64,000 nt of DNA, taken from positions 51,909,473-51,973,472 of the forward strand of contig OX419758.1 of the NCBI GenBank assembly GCA_948567375.1, given 5' to 3'. The stretch comes from Lunularia cruciata. Taxonomy: Eukaryota > Streptophyta > Marchantiopsida > Lunulariales > Lunulariaceae. Both the position numbers and the translations under genes were made by a program. The notes below the pieces were generated by a model. The model did no database searches, was not told where the DNA came from, and saw nothing but the letters and a program-made list of their open reading frames with translations. Positions 44,199 through 57,281 of the stretch are shown piece after piece (positions within the stretch are counted from its first letter, which is position 1; every line of letters begins with the position of its first letter).

Positions 44199-47100
44199 GA
44201 GAACTACATATGTTCATACAGAAGACGGTTCCACATTCTTCACGTCAAAGCCCCCTCCCAGCCATGCCATACACGATCTTGTTTCTAACTACATCTGGCG
44301 ACGCTATCACGTCAAGGGCTTTAAAAGGAGAGTAGAAGAGCATTCCCGGATTGAAAGGAGAAGGAACGAGCCGAGTCGAGTCAGAATGCAAAATTGGAAA
44401 CGGTTTGAGCACCCCTTCGTACCTTCAGGAACTTGTGTGCTTTACTACGCATCACAGGTAGGGAAATGAATGGTAGGTGCTGGCCACCAAAGGCCTTCCA
44501 GTTTTCCTTCATAGTACTTCAGAAATTGGAGAGTGCGTAGATCAGCCTGGAACTTCAGGCGAACACTTTCCGTTCTCTTCATTCCTTTGATAATCACAAA
44601 GATGTCCGTCCTACTTACCTCTTTCCATGGAACTTCCAATATGGGCTATGTTAGCGAAGCTGGCCAGCAGAACAAAAGAAGCAATCTAGTTGTGCCCTGT
44701 ACCTTTCAACGCAAGAGTTCCCATGGTGAGTAGGAAACTTTCTCGTTAGGGAACTACAGTAGCAAATAAGGAATGTCCGACCAAGCTTTTACCTGTTTTG
44801 TAGTTCTGATTGTCTCGCATGTGAGGGGAGTTGTCAGCTCACTTTGGAAAAGAGAATTTTCTGTACTCACTTCGAAGCCGAATAGCAGTCACCAGTGGGA
44901 TAACTCTAGCTCATAATCATTACTGGTGTACAGTTGCATTCTATTAAGGTTTTGATTCTATCTATACTTTGATCGTTCCTCGTCCTGAACAAGGAAGATG
45001 CAGTTGAACAACTGCTCCTCCAGTATTGCAAATTGGAAAGCACCAATTATTCCATCCGATAAGTATGAAATGAACGTCCATGTAAAGGGTGCATATTATT
45101 CGTTACTGGAAAGTGAGTATGCAAATCAATAAAGTTATTCCGTTTGCAAACTGTAAAGTTGATAGTGGACATTCATTCTTTAAACGATTTAAGACCTCAG
45201 AGATGGGGAACCAGAAGACCAGAAGACCAGAAGAGAGCTACGATGCGTAAGCTTAGACATATTGCATGACCAATGAAAGTCTATTGACCTGATAGAAAGC
45301 TACAGAACTGATAGTTATTTGCCCAGAGCAAGAGTTTGAACATGAATAATCATCTTGGGTCAATGGTCGAAATTGATCTGAACAGAGTGATACCCGGGCA
45401 TTCGTCCTACAAAAGAAAGAATCGATATCTCTTCGCCACAAGAGAAGTGATAATCGTTAGTTCATCAAATTTTATCCTCAAGACTTCTGATTCTATATCG
45501 GGAGGGACTTATTCACCAAACACTGATTTGTACGATTTTGATTTGCATATCAAAACTTGCTATACTTCTTCATCCCATTTCCTCCGAACATTGTTAGTCA
45601 AAGAAGCAAGTGGTTTTGTTAAAATCCTCGTTGCTCTTTAGTCTCCTCGGAATCAGGACCCTTGGTTTGTTGTAAAAAGGACGAAAAAGACTCTTATTTT
45701 GTTTATACCGAAGAATACTCGTTTACTATCTCAGAGTGAACCAACACTACTTGGACTTTTTGCTATTATACAGGAAACACCAGTAATAGAGGAGAATGAT
45801 ATCCCAACTTCTCTTGCAGTACTATTAGGAAAGGTGAATGTTCTAACTCCACTCCATTCATGTTGACGCAAGTGGTCTTCCCTTGCATGAGGCATGCAAG
45901 AATATACAAATAGCAAAGGCCAATATTTGAAGATGGATAGCGAACACTCAAGCATCGACTACATAAAGTACAGAAATGCAACAAATTTCCTTGGATTCAT
46001 CAATGGAACAACTTAGAAATAGCTATGGCTCTGACATTCATCCTTTTCATTGGCTTGGTGACTTTGGAGACTGAGGCTGTCGTTCAGGGGCTTATCACCC
46101 TCGGTATATTTTTATGGATTGCAAAGGAAATTGATATTGGATTCAGTCTCTTCAGCAGACTTTGCAGAAACTACCAAGTAAACCAGTCTCTTAATGTAGG
46201 CTGTGTCTGGTTGGAGCATTCTCCCCGGGGTAACAATCATCGTTCGACCGCAACTGCATATTCAAATAAAGGTTTCTGCTGGTAAATATTCTTTGACCGA
46301 TACCAATGTTAGTGCTTCACCATGCAAGTGCCACATCTGCTCGAAGGCTTCTGCAATTTGCTAACGTCAGCTCTGCCTGCATATCACAGCTACGCGTCTT
46401 TTCAATAATGTGAGACACCGTAGACAACAACTATCTGTACATCTAACGACGAAGCTCACCTCACACTTTTTGCAGCTTTAGTAATTGTTGTCACTTGCCA
46501 GTGGAATTCTCGGCATGTTTTGTCCCCATGCTTAGAGTAATCAGATGATCTATTCAAAACAAATTTCAGTACGTCTACTCATCGCTTCCAGCTACCTGCA
46601 GGTTCGCGTCTTGACCGCAAAGTGTTTGGCTTTGGGAAAATTATTGTTTTTATTGTCGAGCCAGTGACAGCCTCCTGGCTACTCATCATCTATTCCGCAA
46701 CCAGACTATACATTACAACTCCTCTTGTGGTGAAGCTCCCAATGTTTACGCTCCAAACCTTGGCTTTTTGAATCTCCTGCACACTCTATCACTGCATCTG
46801 AACTACAGTCCTCTACTTGATTACGCGAAACAACAGGGAAATCCCAGAGTCCAATGAAGATTCTGATCGTAAAATTACGTTCTCATGCAGGCCTATGAGA
46901 CGCAGCTGATTCCAGAAATGAATATCATGACTACAGTCTTGATAAAGGGCTGCTTCTTTTCAGGAGAAAATAAACTTCACAGGTTGGAGTATAGCATAAG
47001 TTTGTCCTGAGAAACTTGATAAATTAGTTTGTACGCGCTCAATATTCCAAAAATTATGAATAGCCCTAGGTATTGGGGAGAATCATGTACAGTACAGTAC

Positions 47101-47320
47101 CTTCTACAATCATATCATACATGTGGATATCTTGTATATTTGTGTGAATAACTTTTAAAACACGTACAGTATACGCACTATCACATTTCAGTATTTTCTG
47201 ACAATAGCCTACTTACTTCACGGCCAAATCATGCAATGACATGTTCCGAATATCAGTCGGAGAATATACCACTGTCATCGAGATTCAGGATTACTTATCA
47301 TATCAGGAGATTTAATCATC
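44199..47320. other. No recognisable gene
   Basis: Several open frames of 60-100 codons occur on both strands (for example 45336-45641 plus and 46025-46285 plus), but none has a recognisable domain or a convincing splice pattern. A short GAAGACCA tandem is at 45212-45235. Confidence 0.45.
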
Positions 47321-47324
47321 GATA

Positions 47325-47459
47325 GATTTCTCATACCGATACTATTGGGACTTAGTTCCCATTTTTACTCCCCTTGTGTTTTATCTTTGTGTTTTATCAC
47401 CTTACGTCTTGGTGTGATGGGTCTTCCCACCTTTCTTGTTATCCTACGCGGTCGCCTTA
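47325..47459 (+). repeat. Right-end copy of the GGCGACCGCG inverted-repeat family
   Basis: TTTCTCATACCGATACTATT, GGGACTTAGTTCCC, GGTGTGATGGGTCTTCCCAC and TATCCTACGCGGTCGCC match the reverse complement of the left ends at 47790, 53656 and 54112. No matching left end is seen upstream, so this is a lone end or a truncated element. Confidence 0.8.
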
Positions 47460-47789
47460 CACATCATCGGTAGATGTAGCTAAGGCAGTGGGAAAACATA
47501 TAACATCTGCAGCTCTATTGAGACGTCTTCTATGATTGCCAAGGCAACTACACAACCTTGCTGGTAGTCTATATGTATGTAAAGGATGACAAACACAAGC
47601 ATTCCGTGAAGTCTTTCCCGGTGCGTTTAATTTGGGGTCCACCGGATCACGCCAGAAATGAAGTTCTTGAATCGACTCTGATGTGTAACTATACCATGTA
47701 TATGTACGAACTATACAATTACCATTACCATATAGATGTGGAGCACGACAATCGGATCTCCTTGGCAGATTGAGGCTTATCTACTGACC

Positions 47790-48247
47790 AAGAAAGAAAG
47801 ACGATCCGCGTAGGATGACAAGAAGGAGGGGAGGACCCCATCAACCGTACAAGGATAAAACATAAGGGGTAGAATGGGTTAAACCCCAATAGTATCGGTA
47901 CGAGAAATGTGTCCTACTGCACCAAGATATCTCAGCAGCAAAGAAATTGAAAGAAGTTCGAACCTACACAGCAATCGAAGCCGATTCGTAGAATGATTCT
48001 CAGAATTCCGACGGTCGGTGGTATCAACTACACACTGACTGATCACTGGACTACATATCAAAGTCAAAGATGCAATACAAGTCCTTCAATTCTACTGCAG
48101 TCTTGCCTTGGATTAGACACGGAACTTACATCATGGAAATATGTAAACCTGTAAATGTAAATTTTTACCCTTTAAGTCTTGTCCTTGTACGGGCTTGATT
48201 GGGTCTTCCCGTCCTTGTTATCCTCCGCGGTCGCCTTTTTCTCTTCA
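47790..48247. mobile_element. 458-bp mini-element with about 90-bp terminal inverted repeats
   Basis: The left end (47790-47880: AAGAAAGAAAGACGATCCGC, AGGACCCCATCAA, CGTACAAGGATAAAACATAA) and the right end (48160-48247, ending CCGCGGTCGCCTTTTTCTCTT) are inverted copies over about 88 bp. Internal sequence has no ORF. The left end contains the palindrome GGGTTAAACCC followed by CAATAGTATCGGTACGAGAAAT. A target duplication is not obvious. It is the only copy here with both ends and a short body, as expected for a non-autonomous element. Confidence 0.75.
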
Positions 48248-51200
48248 AAGTATGTAAATTACGTAAAACATCCTTCTGTCTACTGGAAAGTGGAAACGAA
48301 CTCCACTAGTAGTCGGTTATTCCTAATACAGTTTTGGGGTTGTTGATGGTTTCCAACAACGACTTGATTCTACGAAACATCTCATTCCGTTTAGATTTTG
48401 TGCGTTTGTACACATATCAAAGAACACACCAAGTCAACTGCAAGATCGTAGTTCACCTATAATTCAGATACATTTGGCTGGTTTAGAGGAAGGATCATAC
48501 AGCAAAAGTAGGTACAAAGTCGTTGTAAGATACGGTAAGTGTAGTGTATATCGGTATATATCGTACAAGTAGGTAATGGGCACTGCAGCTCCTTCAAAAT
48601 TATCTCTTGATTTTCAAGACGATCTTTGGGTGATTCTGAATTATCTACATTCACTTATGCATCTCTTGCAGAGTAACATGTCTGATGATTAATACTGTCT
48701 CACACGTGTCATCGTGCTACGTTTTCTGCTTTTGAACGCGCAAAGCTTTACAGGACGGAGAGACAAGAACTTCAAAATATCTTCTTATATTTGCTAAAAC
48801 CTTGTTAGTAAATAATTACATAATTTTATATTTTCGTTTATTATAACATCTTATATGAGAAAATAAAAAATAAAAAATGAAAATAAAACCAATAGAGAAT
48901 CTAGAAAGGTAGAATAATCCACCCTCAAGAAATTATACCGAAGTCTGGATCAAGCGTCCCCGTTGATTCTAGATTGATTTTTATTGTATTGATTATGAGT
49001 TCATAGTGTATTTTTGGTCGATTTGTGATTCTTTCTAGAAGGATTGAACTTTTTAAGTCTACACCGTTAAATTTTATGAATTTCGCGTTTAGGCGTCATT
49101 TGTTGAGTTATCCACAGAAGCAATGACATGAAGTCAACATGACAACTCAACATGAAAGTTCACACACATAAACCATTATGTATGAATCCACATTATAACA
49201 TGATATTTTGGTTCTCTCTAAATTAACCTGGCAACACCTCTATCATAAAGACAATCCACTGCCCAAATATTACATTTAATTACTGCGTTACGTATGTTTC
49301 CATCCATTCTTTCTCTTGAGCATTCTTCTTCTCTGTCTTTATCCATCTTGTTTCTTGTTGTCTCGTTTGTTTCTCAAATCAAGTTTATAAATTGTACACA
49401 CGTACAATAATATTGTTATAATAGAAAGATCGATCTTCATGTTTTAGATAATAATATTTATTTGACTCACTTCTTGTTTTACATGTATAGTAGAGATGAA
49501 TGGTTGCATCCTTTCTTGTTCTGAATGCAAATGGAAGGAGAAACATTTTAAACCATTTGAAGGTAAAGATAAATGCAAACCTAAATTTGATTGCCACGTG
49601 AGTAGCTGGAGTTGATCAATTCATATCTACATACAAGACTGGGCCAAGAGTACTAAGACTATATAACTTGGTCCTTAAAATGTCTTACTAAGTTTTTTAT
49701 TAAAAATGAGATGATTTGAATTCGGCTACAATAATTTTGGTTCAGCTCCTCAGGTTCGTATCATTGTATATCATAAAGACCTTTCTATAGAGTTACAAAT
49801 AGGTGCATTCTTAAATAATGGTCAAGACCAATATATTTCAACAAAGATTGCAATTTACTTTTAGTGGAATCTGTTAAAGGTAGATATCGACATATCCACA
49901 GATCATATCATTAATACGAACGAGAGACCCACTAAACTTAGTCCTGTGTAAAAATTGGGTTACTTGAGAAAAGAGATCATCAATTTTGTAGTACCTTTCC
50001 GCCAGGATGAGTAAAGGGCAAGAAAATTATGATATCACCTCCTCACATGAACCATTGAACAAGAATATGATACGTCGACCAAAAAAGAATGAGCCAGTAG
50101 CTCTTCCATGCAATTGTGAATGGGTAGATTGTTTTCTAAATATTGATCGACGATCTCCTTCACAATTTTGGAATATCCAGAAGTTCATGATATGTATTCA
50201 GATATTTATCAGGAGCAAAGTGCACATTAGATCCCTATTGATTGTTATGAGGAAGATAAAGGGGATATCAGCATACGCGAGCTTTCGATATAAGTCCTCC
50301 ATTTACTGCCTTCACGAATCTGCCCGCTGGCTTCTGGCTCATGTTATTACAGTACAGTACGACGCACTCAGAGGGTCGGTGAGTGAATGACTACGAAAAG
50401 AGACTCGAGATATCTGATTCTCGATAAAGTTTTACAATTTGAAATTGCTCCATAGCAAGAGGTCACTTCAATCTCCTTTTCAAGATTGGAGGTGAAGTCA
50501 CAAGATTGTTGCAAGCATGCAATGTAAGAAGAGCTAGGAGCAATCGTGAAATCGTGGAAACACTAAGCTCTTCCATTGCAATTGATAACTGACAAACAAC
50601 GTGTTAGATCTCAAATTTGGGGAACACTAGCCTGAAATTATTTGAATACGGTGAGTGTACGTGCGAGGAGAAGTAGTTATTAGGAACTTTTGATGACAAG
50701 AACCTGGCACGCATGTGAGGAGACTGATGGACTGAATAATACTCTACTTTACCTTTAATCTTCGAATCTTCGTATGTGAAGTGTGTCCACAATGGCTTCC
50801 AGATATGAGACCCTCTACTTTGGGTACGAATGTCTGCCAGTGCTCTTTATGTAGTCTAATATATTTTTCGCCGCCCCGAGCAAACACCCTATGGCAATCT
50901 AAGTGAATTGAATCTTGGTGGACGACAACTTTCACAAGGAGCAACGAGCGACGTCTATCATCCAACGATTCCACCAGTAGACTAACAAACAGGAGGTTTA
51001 AGGTAGTGTGCACATAAAGTGGACACGCTAAAGAGGGAGGTAAGTACAGTGTCACCTTCAAATATAAAGCCAATTACATATGCCAACAATTTCGGGAACT
51101 TACGACTGTAAAAGTTACTCTAGTGAGACCTTCGTGAAAGCGTCATCCAGCACCTGTTCTCCAACTTTTCTCTAAAAGTTATTTTCTCCAATTTTCCAGT

Positions 51201-52300
51201 TTCTTTCATTCATTGTATAAAGAGGTGAATTTCTCTCCAGTTCTCTAGATTCGAAGATACTGGTCGTAATTTCTCTACCCGCTCTTCTCATGCCACAGAT
51301 GTACAATAATTAACACTGGTAGTACAGAACCATGCTAACATATCTCTTAACCTAAGCTCTCACTTTGCTGCTGCAATGGCCCACCGTTAGGATGTCGGAA
51401 ACCAGCTCAAGAAATTCGGCTCTTACCGAACGACGTAATTGATTACAGGGCTGCGAATCTTGACTTGGGCTATTGCACCACAGGAGGAAGAGTAGCTATT
51501 TAAGTTAACCGGTACAGTGTGATGGGGTGTGATACGAGTAGGTAGGTGTTACCTGCGCAGAGCTCCGATGTTTAGCCGAAATGATGAGGTAAAAGACTAA
51601 AAATGAGGTTCCCTCAGCCCAGGAAATGGACACCTATTGACCAAGCGTGTGACCTTCTTCACCTGAGGGGAGGAGCTGAGTCAATCATTTCGTTGCAATC
51701 ATTACGATTAGAAAGGGCAAATGTTACATGATATGTTTTGAACCAGGAACAGGCTTTTAGGATGTTCTACACTAGTAATAATTCGTATGAGGTTGTGTGC
51801 GTGTGTGTGTAATTGGATTATTCAGTACAGTTATGGTAACAAGATACCCGCAGTAGCAGCACCAAAATGAGAAGTAGAGACATTCGTTCTTCGTTGTCTT
51901 ATTTATACAACAAATGATTAAAAGGACTTGGGAATCATGTTGTTGCATGATGTGATTTTGACTAAAGGATGTATGTAGCCTATCTATTAAAGTAGCCGTT
52001 ATCAGAGGAAGAGCAGCAAAGTCCAAAAACTGCTGCATCTTTATTATTATCTCCTCTGATCGTAAATCAGCCATACTGTAGTCCCGTGCGTTGTACTTTT
52101 TAAACACCTCTTGCACAGTTTCAGTAGTCCTTCCCCGCTCCCATTCTCTCCTGTTGATAGTTTGTTGGCATTTCTACAGCTACTTTCCATATACAAGTCC
52201 ATGTGACATGAGTAAGAATGAGACAGCTCATTTTCTTCTTGTCCTTTTGACATATACACCCTTAGTAGCAAGTACTGTCAGTTTAATTTCTTTACACTGG
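48248..52300. other. No recognisable gene
   Basis: Mostly AT-rich. The longest frames (127 codons at 50007-50390 plus, 109 at 50744-51073 minus, 114 at 51772-52116 minus) have no recognisable domain. A GT run occurs at 51798-51811. I see no element with clear ends. Confidence 0.5.
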
Positions 52301-52305
52301 ACCCT

Positions 52306-52346
52306 TCCCATCCTTCGTTTTTCCTACGCGGTCGCCTTTTTCCTTG
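52306..52346 (+). repeat. Right-end fragment of the inverted-repeat family
   Basis: CCCTTCCCATCCTTCGTTTT then TCCTACGCGGTCGCCTTTTT. About 40 bp; its inner part has diverged. Confidence 0.85.
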
Positions 52347-52586
52347 AGGAGGCAAAAGATCGATAATATCTACGAGATTGAACTCAAAAGATCATGCAGC
52401 CGACCGTTAAGATTCAATATCAATATCTATCACGCACATCAGTGCGTATCTGAACCACACAGAGTGGAAGGGGACATGATATAGCCATACTATAAGTCAG
52501 AGAAGGCACGAAATATGTGTGTTATATGAGTGAGGATCATACCCCTCAGCCAATGGACCAGCTAAAATTTCACAACCATTTTACTT

Positions 52587-52640
52587 GATGGGTCTTCCCA
52601 TCCTTCGTGTTTTCTACGCGGTCGCCCTTTTCTCTTAAAT
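52587..52640 (+). repeat. Right-end fragment of the inverted-repeat family
   Basis: TTGATGGGTCTTCCCATCCT, then TCGTGTTTTCTACGCGGTCG, then CCCTTTTCTCTT. It is in the same orientation as the fragments at 52306 and 52755, with no left end between them. Confidence 0.85.
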
Positions 52641-52754
52641 TGGGGCTTATCTCCATTTTGCCTCTTATATCTTATCCTGGATGGTATGCATCTGAACAGG
52701 TTCATTGTGAGGTGCGGAGGAGATGAACTTTAATTCCAACTCGTTTCACTCTGC

Positions 52755-52795
52755 AATCCCATCCTTCTTGTTATCCGACGCGATCGCGTTTGATA
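52755..52795 (+). repeat. Right-end fragment of the inverted-repeat family, diverged
   Basis: GCAATCCCATCCTTCTTGTT then ATCCGACGCGATCGCGTTT. Changes at several positions show it is an older copy. Confidence 0.7.
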
Positions 52796-53655
52796 TTTAC
52801 AAACTACAAAATACATTAAACCACAAAAAAAGCAAACTTCAAAATAAATTGTCATTCACCATATTTTACTTTAAATATTTCTCAACCTCCGCACTCAAGC
52901 TGTTGTAGCAAGGGTAAGGCAAGGAGAGAACGAGATACATGTAGGTACATACCTTGCGTCCCTCCCAAGCGCAACATTCATAAGATACGAATGAATGGTA
53001 TCATACGGCGGGATGAAGATGCCACCAGCTACGCAGCGTAATTACTAACCAAACTGTCGGTAACGCTTGCTAAGAATCCTACGGAATTTTTTATTCCTAC
53101 CTTACCATCAATATACGCTCGCTTCATAAGTACCGAAGCAGAGAGAACATACTGGTGTTGGTCTAGAAGCGGTATATATGGTGTGTTATACCAGTGACAT
53201 CTTTATTACTGAGTACTCTACATTTGAGATATATCATGGTTGTTTCGTTACACACTTTACCGGTAACGCCCACAAGTATCACACAAACACATGCAAATAT
53301 GATACTGTATGTACTGGCTTGTTGGAACATGAGAAACCCAAAATACGCTTTACATGATGATACGCGCTATGTGTTATTGTCTAGGAACTTGAGTCAGACC
53401 AGAATAGAGGCATCGGGACCTTCGTGTCCTAATTGTTGGATGCCATGTTTTCTAGAACACCGTCATGCAGTAATCGCGCCGACCTATGGGCGTTACTCAC
53501 TCTCTACTTACCGTCTAGAAGTAATGGAATATAGTGGTCTTTAGCTGATCCTTTCGGCTTGTATAGCGTGATCTCGTCCTCAAACTACATTGGTTGTATA
53601 TAGAACCTTAGCTGAAGTGCTTAAAGCATAAATGTATCACCCTTGTTCATCAAAG

Positions 53656-53905
53656 AAAAAGGCGACCGCGTAGGAAAAATGAAGGATGGGAAGACCCCAT
53701 CAAGCCGCACAAGGGAGAGACAAAAAAGGTAACATGGGGCTAAGCCCCAATAGAGTCAATATGAGAAATCTGCCCTACCGCACCTAAGATATCTGAGTTA
53801 TGCAAGTCGTACGGTTTACACACAACTGGAACATCCAAAGAAACACACATAATGTGATTGCTCTCCTATGGATTGCACCAGCCACTGCTCTCTGTAGAGC
53901 AATGA
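53656..53905 (+). repeat. Left inverted repeat of the outer composite
   Basis: About 250 bp: GGCGACCGCG end, palindrome GGGGCTAAGCCCC, GAGAAATCTGCCCTACCGCA, CCTAAGATATCTGAGTTATG, CACATAATGTGATTGC and CTCCTATGGATTGCACC. The same series appears at 54112, at 59270 and, inverted, at 57825-58010. Confidence 0.85.
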
Positions 53906-54111
53906 ACGCACGCTGTCCAAAATATGCTACAAAGTTCATCAAAGTAGATTTAACATAAATTACAGTGTCATAGCCACGATAAGTTCGTACCTCGTCGAGT
54001 AGGAAACTTTATTCCGTTATCTGTGTGAGTAAGAGAAAAACATGTGAGCTATTCTCTTCTTATAGTTACCTCTAACCAAATAAAAGATTTGTAGAAAGGC
54101 ATCAACAAGAA

Positions 54112-54345
54112 GGGACAAGGGCGACAACATAGAAAACAAGAAGGGTGAAAAAACCATCAAGCTGTACAACGGAAGAAAAAAAGAAGTAAACGGAGACTAG
54201 GCCCCAATAAAATTTATACGAAAAAATTTATTTATAATACCTAAGATATTCGAGCTATGCAAATCATATTGTCTTCAAATAATTGGAGCATCCGCATCAA
54301 CATCACATCGTGTGATTGCTTTCATATGGAGTACTCTCTTATGGC
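54112..54345 (+). repeat. Left inverted repeat of the inner element
   Basis: Diverged copy: GGGCGACAACATAGAAAACA, ACCATCAAGCTGTACAA, TAGGCCCCAATAAAATTTAT, ACCTAAGATATTCGAGCTATG, ATCGTGTGATTGCTTTCATATG. It directly precedes the R2-like ORF region. Confidence 0.8.
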
Positions 54346-54804
54346 GATAGGGAGCTACGGGAGAGTGTGGAGACGGGAGAGGAGAGGAGAGGGAGAGAAG
54401 TGAGAAGACATCTGCAATTCCTGGTTGCTCTCTAGCATATAGCACTCAAGTGTATAGTAGATTCTCTTCGTTTTTCAATTTCGGTTCCATTGGTACCTAG
54501 ATTGAAGACTATGGAGAATGGAGTAGAAAGTTATGAGGATTTTTAGTTTTTTAGGGTTTAGAATGACACATTGAGAGTGATGGGTCGGGAATTTTCATTT
54601 TCAATCTCTTGGTTTTCATGATTAAGTTCCATGGGAATTTAGTTTGAAAACTTTGGAAATTGAAAGTAAGAAAGTTTACAGATTTTAGGGTTTAGAGAGA
54701 TTGTTTTCTTATGTGAGTTGGGATGTGAGAGGTTGTGGTTGTGCAGATATGGGGACAGATGGAGAGGAGAAACATGTGTTACTATCATTATTCTTGTGCT
54801 AGCC

Positions 54805-55152
54805 ATGGCTACACCTTCCCATGTGGGATCGCCTAGAGTGGCTCGGGATACACCATGCCCGGTGTGTCACCGACACTTTACCTCGCAAGGAATAAAAACC
54901 CATGTGGGACGGATGCACAAGGACTATGATTGGACCACTTGGGATGCTCACGTGAGACGAGCAACCACATCGACAGCAATGACATTTGGAATTACGCAAG
55001 CTTCTTCTATCCCATTGTTGATCGTTCCGGGGATACCGATTGAGTCGTGGGAGTGGTTAGCTTTTAGCATTTTGGGGTTATTTGAGACTAGTTTTACATG
55101 TCTATGTCTATTCCATAGACTACCCCTCACACTCCATGATGAGGCTAGATAG
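54805..55152 (+). pseudogene. R2-like ORF, N-terminal C2H2 zinc-finger part
   Basis: ATG at 54805 starts MATPSHVGSPRVARDTPC. The finger is C18-X2-C21-X11-H33-X4-H38 (PCPVCHRHFTSQGIKTHVG then RMHKDYDW). N-terminal C2H2 fingers of R2-type proteins bind the DNA target. The frame is open 29 codons further upstream (54718), but that part looks non-coding. After about residue 60 the protein resemblance fades, and a stop occurs at 55150. Confidence 0.75.
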
Positions 55153-55159
55153 GCTTTTT

Positions 55160-55935
55160 GCCTACCACTTGATGGTTTGGCACGTGATCCCTTGGACAAG
55201 TTAGCATGGTTCCTATTCCTCTTACTCCCTCGATGGTGTCTTCGTTATGCTAGAGGTGGACGTGCGGGGCATAGAGAGGTGGCTGCTAGATTTTGTCGAT
55301 TCCGAGCAGGGGATTGGGCAACCCTTCAAGAGGAGTCTGTTAGGGCTACACGATTTAGGAGATAGGCATTGCCACAAGATACCACAGAGTCCACTCGATT
55401 ACGACGGTGTAGGACATTGGGTCAGGCAGGAAAGGTTAGTTGAGCAGCACAAGCACTACACCCTTTGTCTCTGGCAAGTCCTACTGTTGAGACTATCACT
55501 TCCTTACACTCACTACATCCTATAGCAGTAGAGGGACAACCACTAGAGGTCTTAGATTATCAGCCTGAGCAACCTTTATGTCTTGATAGGTCGCTATTTG
55601 CACAAGCATTATGCATTGCCCCTCGCCTTTCCTCAAGAGGCTTGTGAGGGATGGTTTATGAGCACCTTAGAGATTACTTCCAAGCAAATGATCCTTCTAG
55701 TGGTTTTATTGAGTTGTTTTAGGTGGTTATAGCAGTAGCAAGAGGAGATGTTCATATATATATTAGTCGGGTGTTAGGTGCTAGTCCACTTTTAGCAATG
55801 GAGAAGGACAAGGGGGGCATTAGAAAGATTGCTAAGGAGAGATCATTTTGCATTTGGTTAGTTGTACCATTGTCCTTCAACATTGTTCTCACTTTTGACA
55901 ACACCTTAGTCCACATCAGTTTGGAGTAGCTACAC
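55160..55935 (+). pseudogene. R2-like ORF, linker and start of reverse transcriptase
   Basis: Open pieces in alternating frames read LARDPLDKLAWFLFLLLPRW and CRFRAGDWATLQEE (55180-55365), then LEVLDYQPEQPLCLDRSLF (to 55647). The first reverse transcriptase blocks follow at 55723-55925: VARGDVHIYISRVLGASPLL and AMEKDKGGIRKIA. GGIRPI is the usual form of the last motif in non-LTR reverse transcriptases, so Pro has changed to Lys. Stops at 55364, 55645 and 55723 break the chain. Confidence 0.75.
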
Positions 55936-55959
55936 CTGGAGGATGTGAGGCTATATCTC

Positions 55960-56400
55960 TAGGCATTTGAGCACTCCTAGATATCCATCCAAAGTGGGTT
56001 GTCCTACAATTCGATGTTGAGAACACTTTTAACATCATCTCATGGGCATCCATCTTTAGAGAGCTTAGGGAGGATAGTGGATCCTTGGCGAGTCTCATTC
56101 CTTTTGTGCGGTCTTTTTATGGCTCTCCTATTTCCCTTTACTACCACCATGGTGGTTCACATGAGAGAGTCATGTCTTGGAGTTAGCTATTGGTACACGT
56201 CAGGGAGATCCTTTGGGGGGGCCCTTATTTGCCATGGCTCACTTTAGAGCTCTCCTTTCTACTACTCTGGCCATGCCAAGTTGTGCATTTCTCTCCTTGG
56301 CACATGATACACATATCGTAGGCCATGTAGATTAGATTAGGTAGGCCTTTGTTTCTTGACTACCAAGCTACATCTAGTAGGCTTGAGAGTCAAGGTATCA
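55960..56400 (+). pseudogene. R2-like reverse transcriptase, catalytic part
   Basis: Motif A reads QFDVENTFNIIS (56007-56042), with the metal-binding Asp kept. IFRELR, SLASLIPFVRSFYGSPISLYY (split here as SLASLIPFVRSF and YGSPISLYY) and SGRSFGGALIC follow. The last corresponds to the Q-GDPLGG-LF motif with GDP changed to GRS. The catalytic loop is SLAHDTHIVG (about 56292-56322), where non-LTR enzymes have (Y/A)-A-D-D, so one Asp is lost. The element copy is dead. Confidence 0.78.
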
Positions 56401-56411
56401 AAGTGTAAGGC

Positions 56412-57005
56412 ATGGTCACCTTTAGGTATCCCTCCCCACCAGAGGGGTGTATCACATCCACAGATGGACTTTGTGTTCTTGGAGTGCCAGTAGGATCGGA
56501 AGATTTTGTCACACGCTTCTTAGATGTTGCTCCTGCAAAGGATGTTCTCCATGTGGATGACCTTCCATTATTAAGAGATCCACATGTGGCATTTGGTATA
56601 CTCTCTTCCAGTATACCAAATTCTCATCAACCATCCTACCTCATCCGCACAGTTCCTCCCTCATTGTCCTTCCTATCACGTTTGAGAGCATTTGATAGGA
56701 GGATTATGGGAGTCTTTGGTGATATTATTGGACCAAAGACTTTTGAGTGTGTGATAGGGGATTTGGCACATAGACAGACAACTCTGCAGATCTCATGTGG
56801 TGATTTTGGCTTGCTATCTATAAAGGAGACGACACCTATAGCATTTTTGGGTAGTTGGGCTCTCTCGACACCCCTACTTTCCTCTCGTTTTGTGGTTGTT
56901 GATAGGCTGGTTTTGGAGATTTATGTGACAAAGGTGGAGGGAGGATCCTTTTCTCTCCAGGTGTTGTTGCGGCAGACAAGAGATAGTCTATCCCCACGAG
57001 CATGA
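56412..57005 (+). pseudogene. R2-like ORF, thumb and post-RT region
   Basis: The longest uninterrupted piece, 197 codons. It has VLGVPVGSEDFVTRFL, a thumb-type motif (VLG-P-G) seen after the catalytic loop in non-LTR enzymes, then HVAFGILSSSIPNSHQPSYL, RTVPPS, FGDIIG and LSIKETTPIAFLGSWAL. It is followed by stops and a shifted frame. Confidence 0.75.
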
Positions 57006-57281
57006 GAAGATTTTCCACCTCTTGCTTCACTATTGTCAGATTGGACTAGAGGTTTATAGTCTTCCTTGATGGAGCGACAGTGTGAGCATATGCTACCTTC
57101 TCTCTTAGTCAACTTTTCCATTCCTCAGGCTACTAGAATACATCTTTGCTCTTGCTCCGGCAAGGGTGCAGGCTCTTGGATCCTAGCTTGACCGTGCATT
57201 AGGGCATTCTGACTTGCACCAGTTACTTTCTCTACAACGATGAGGTTTCACTTAGGTTTGGTCCACCCATCTGCATCTTCA

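Noticed and set aside
50007..50390. 127-codon plus-strand open frame
   Set aside because: No recognisable domain, no neighbouring exon signals, and length is possible by chance in this composition.
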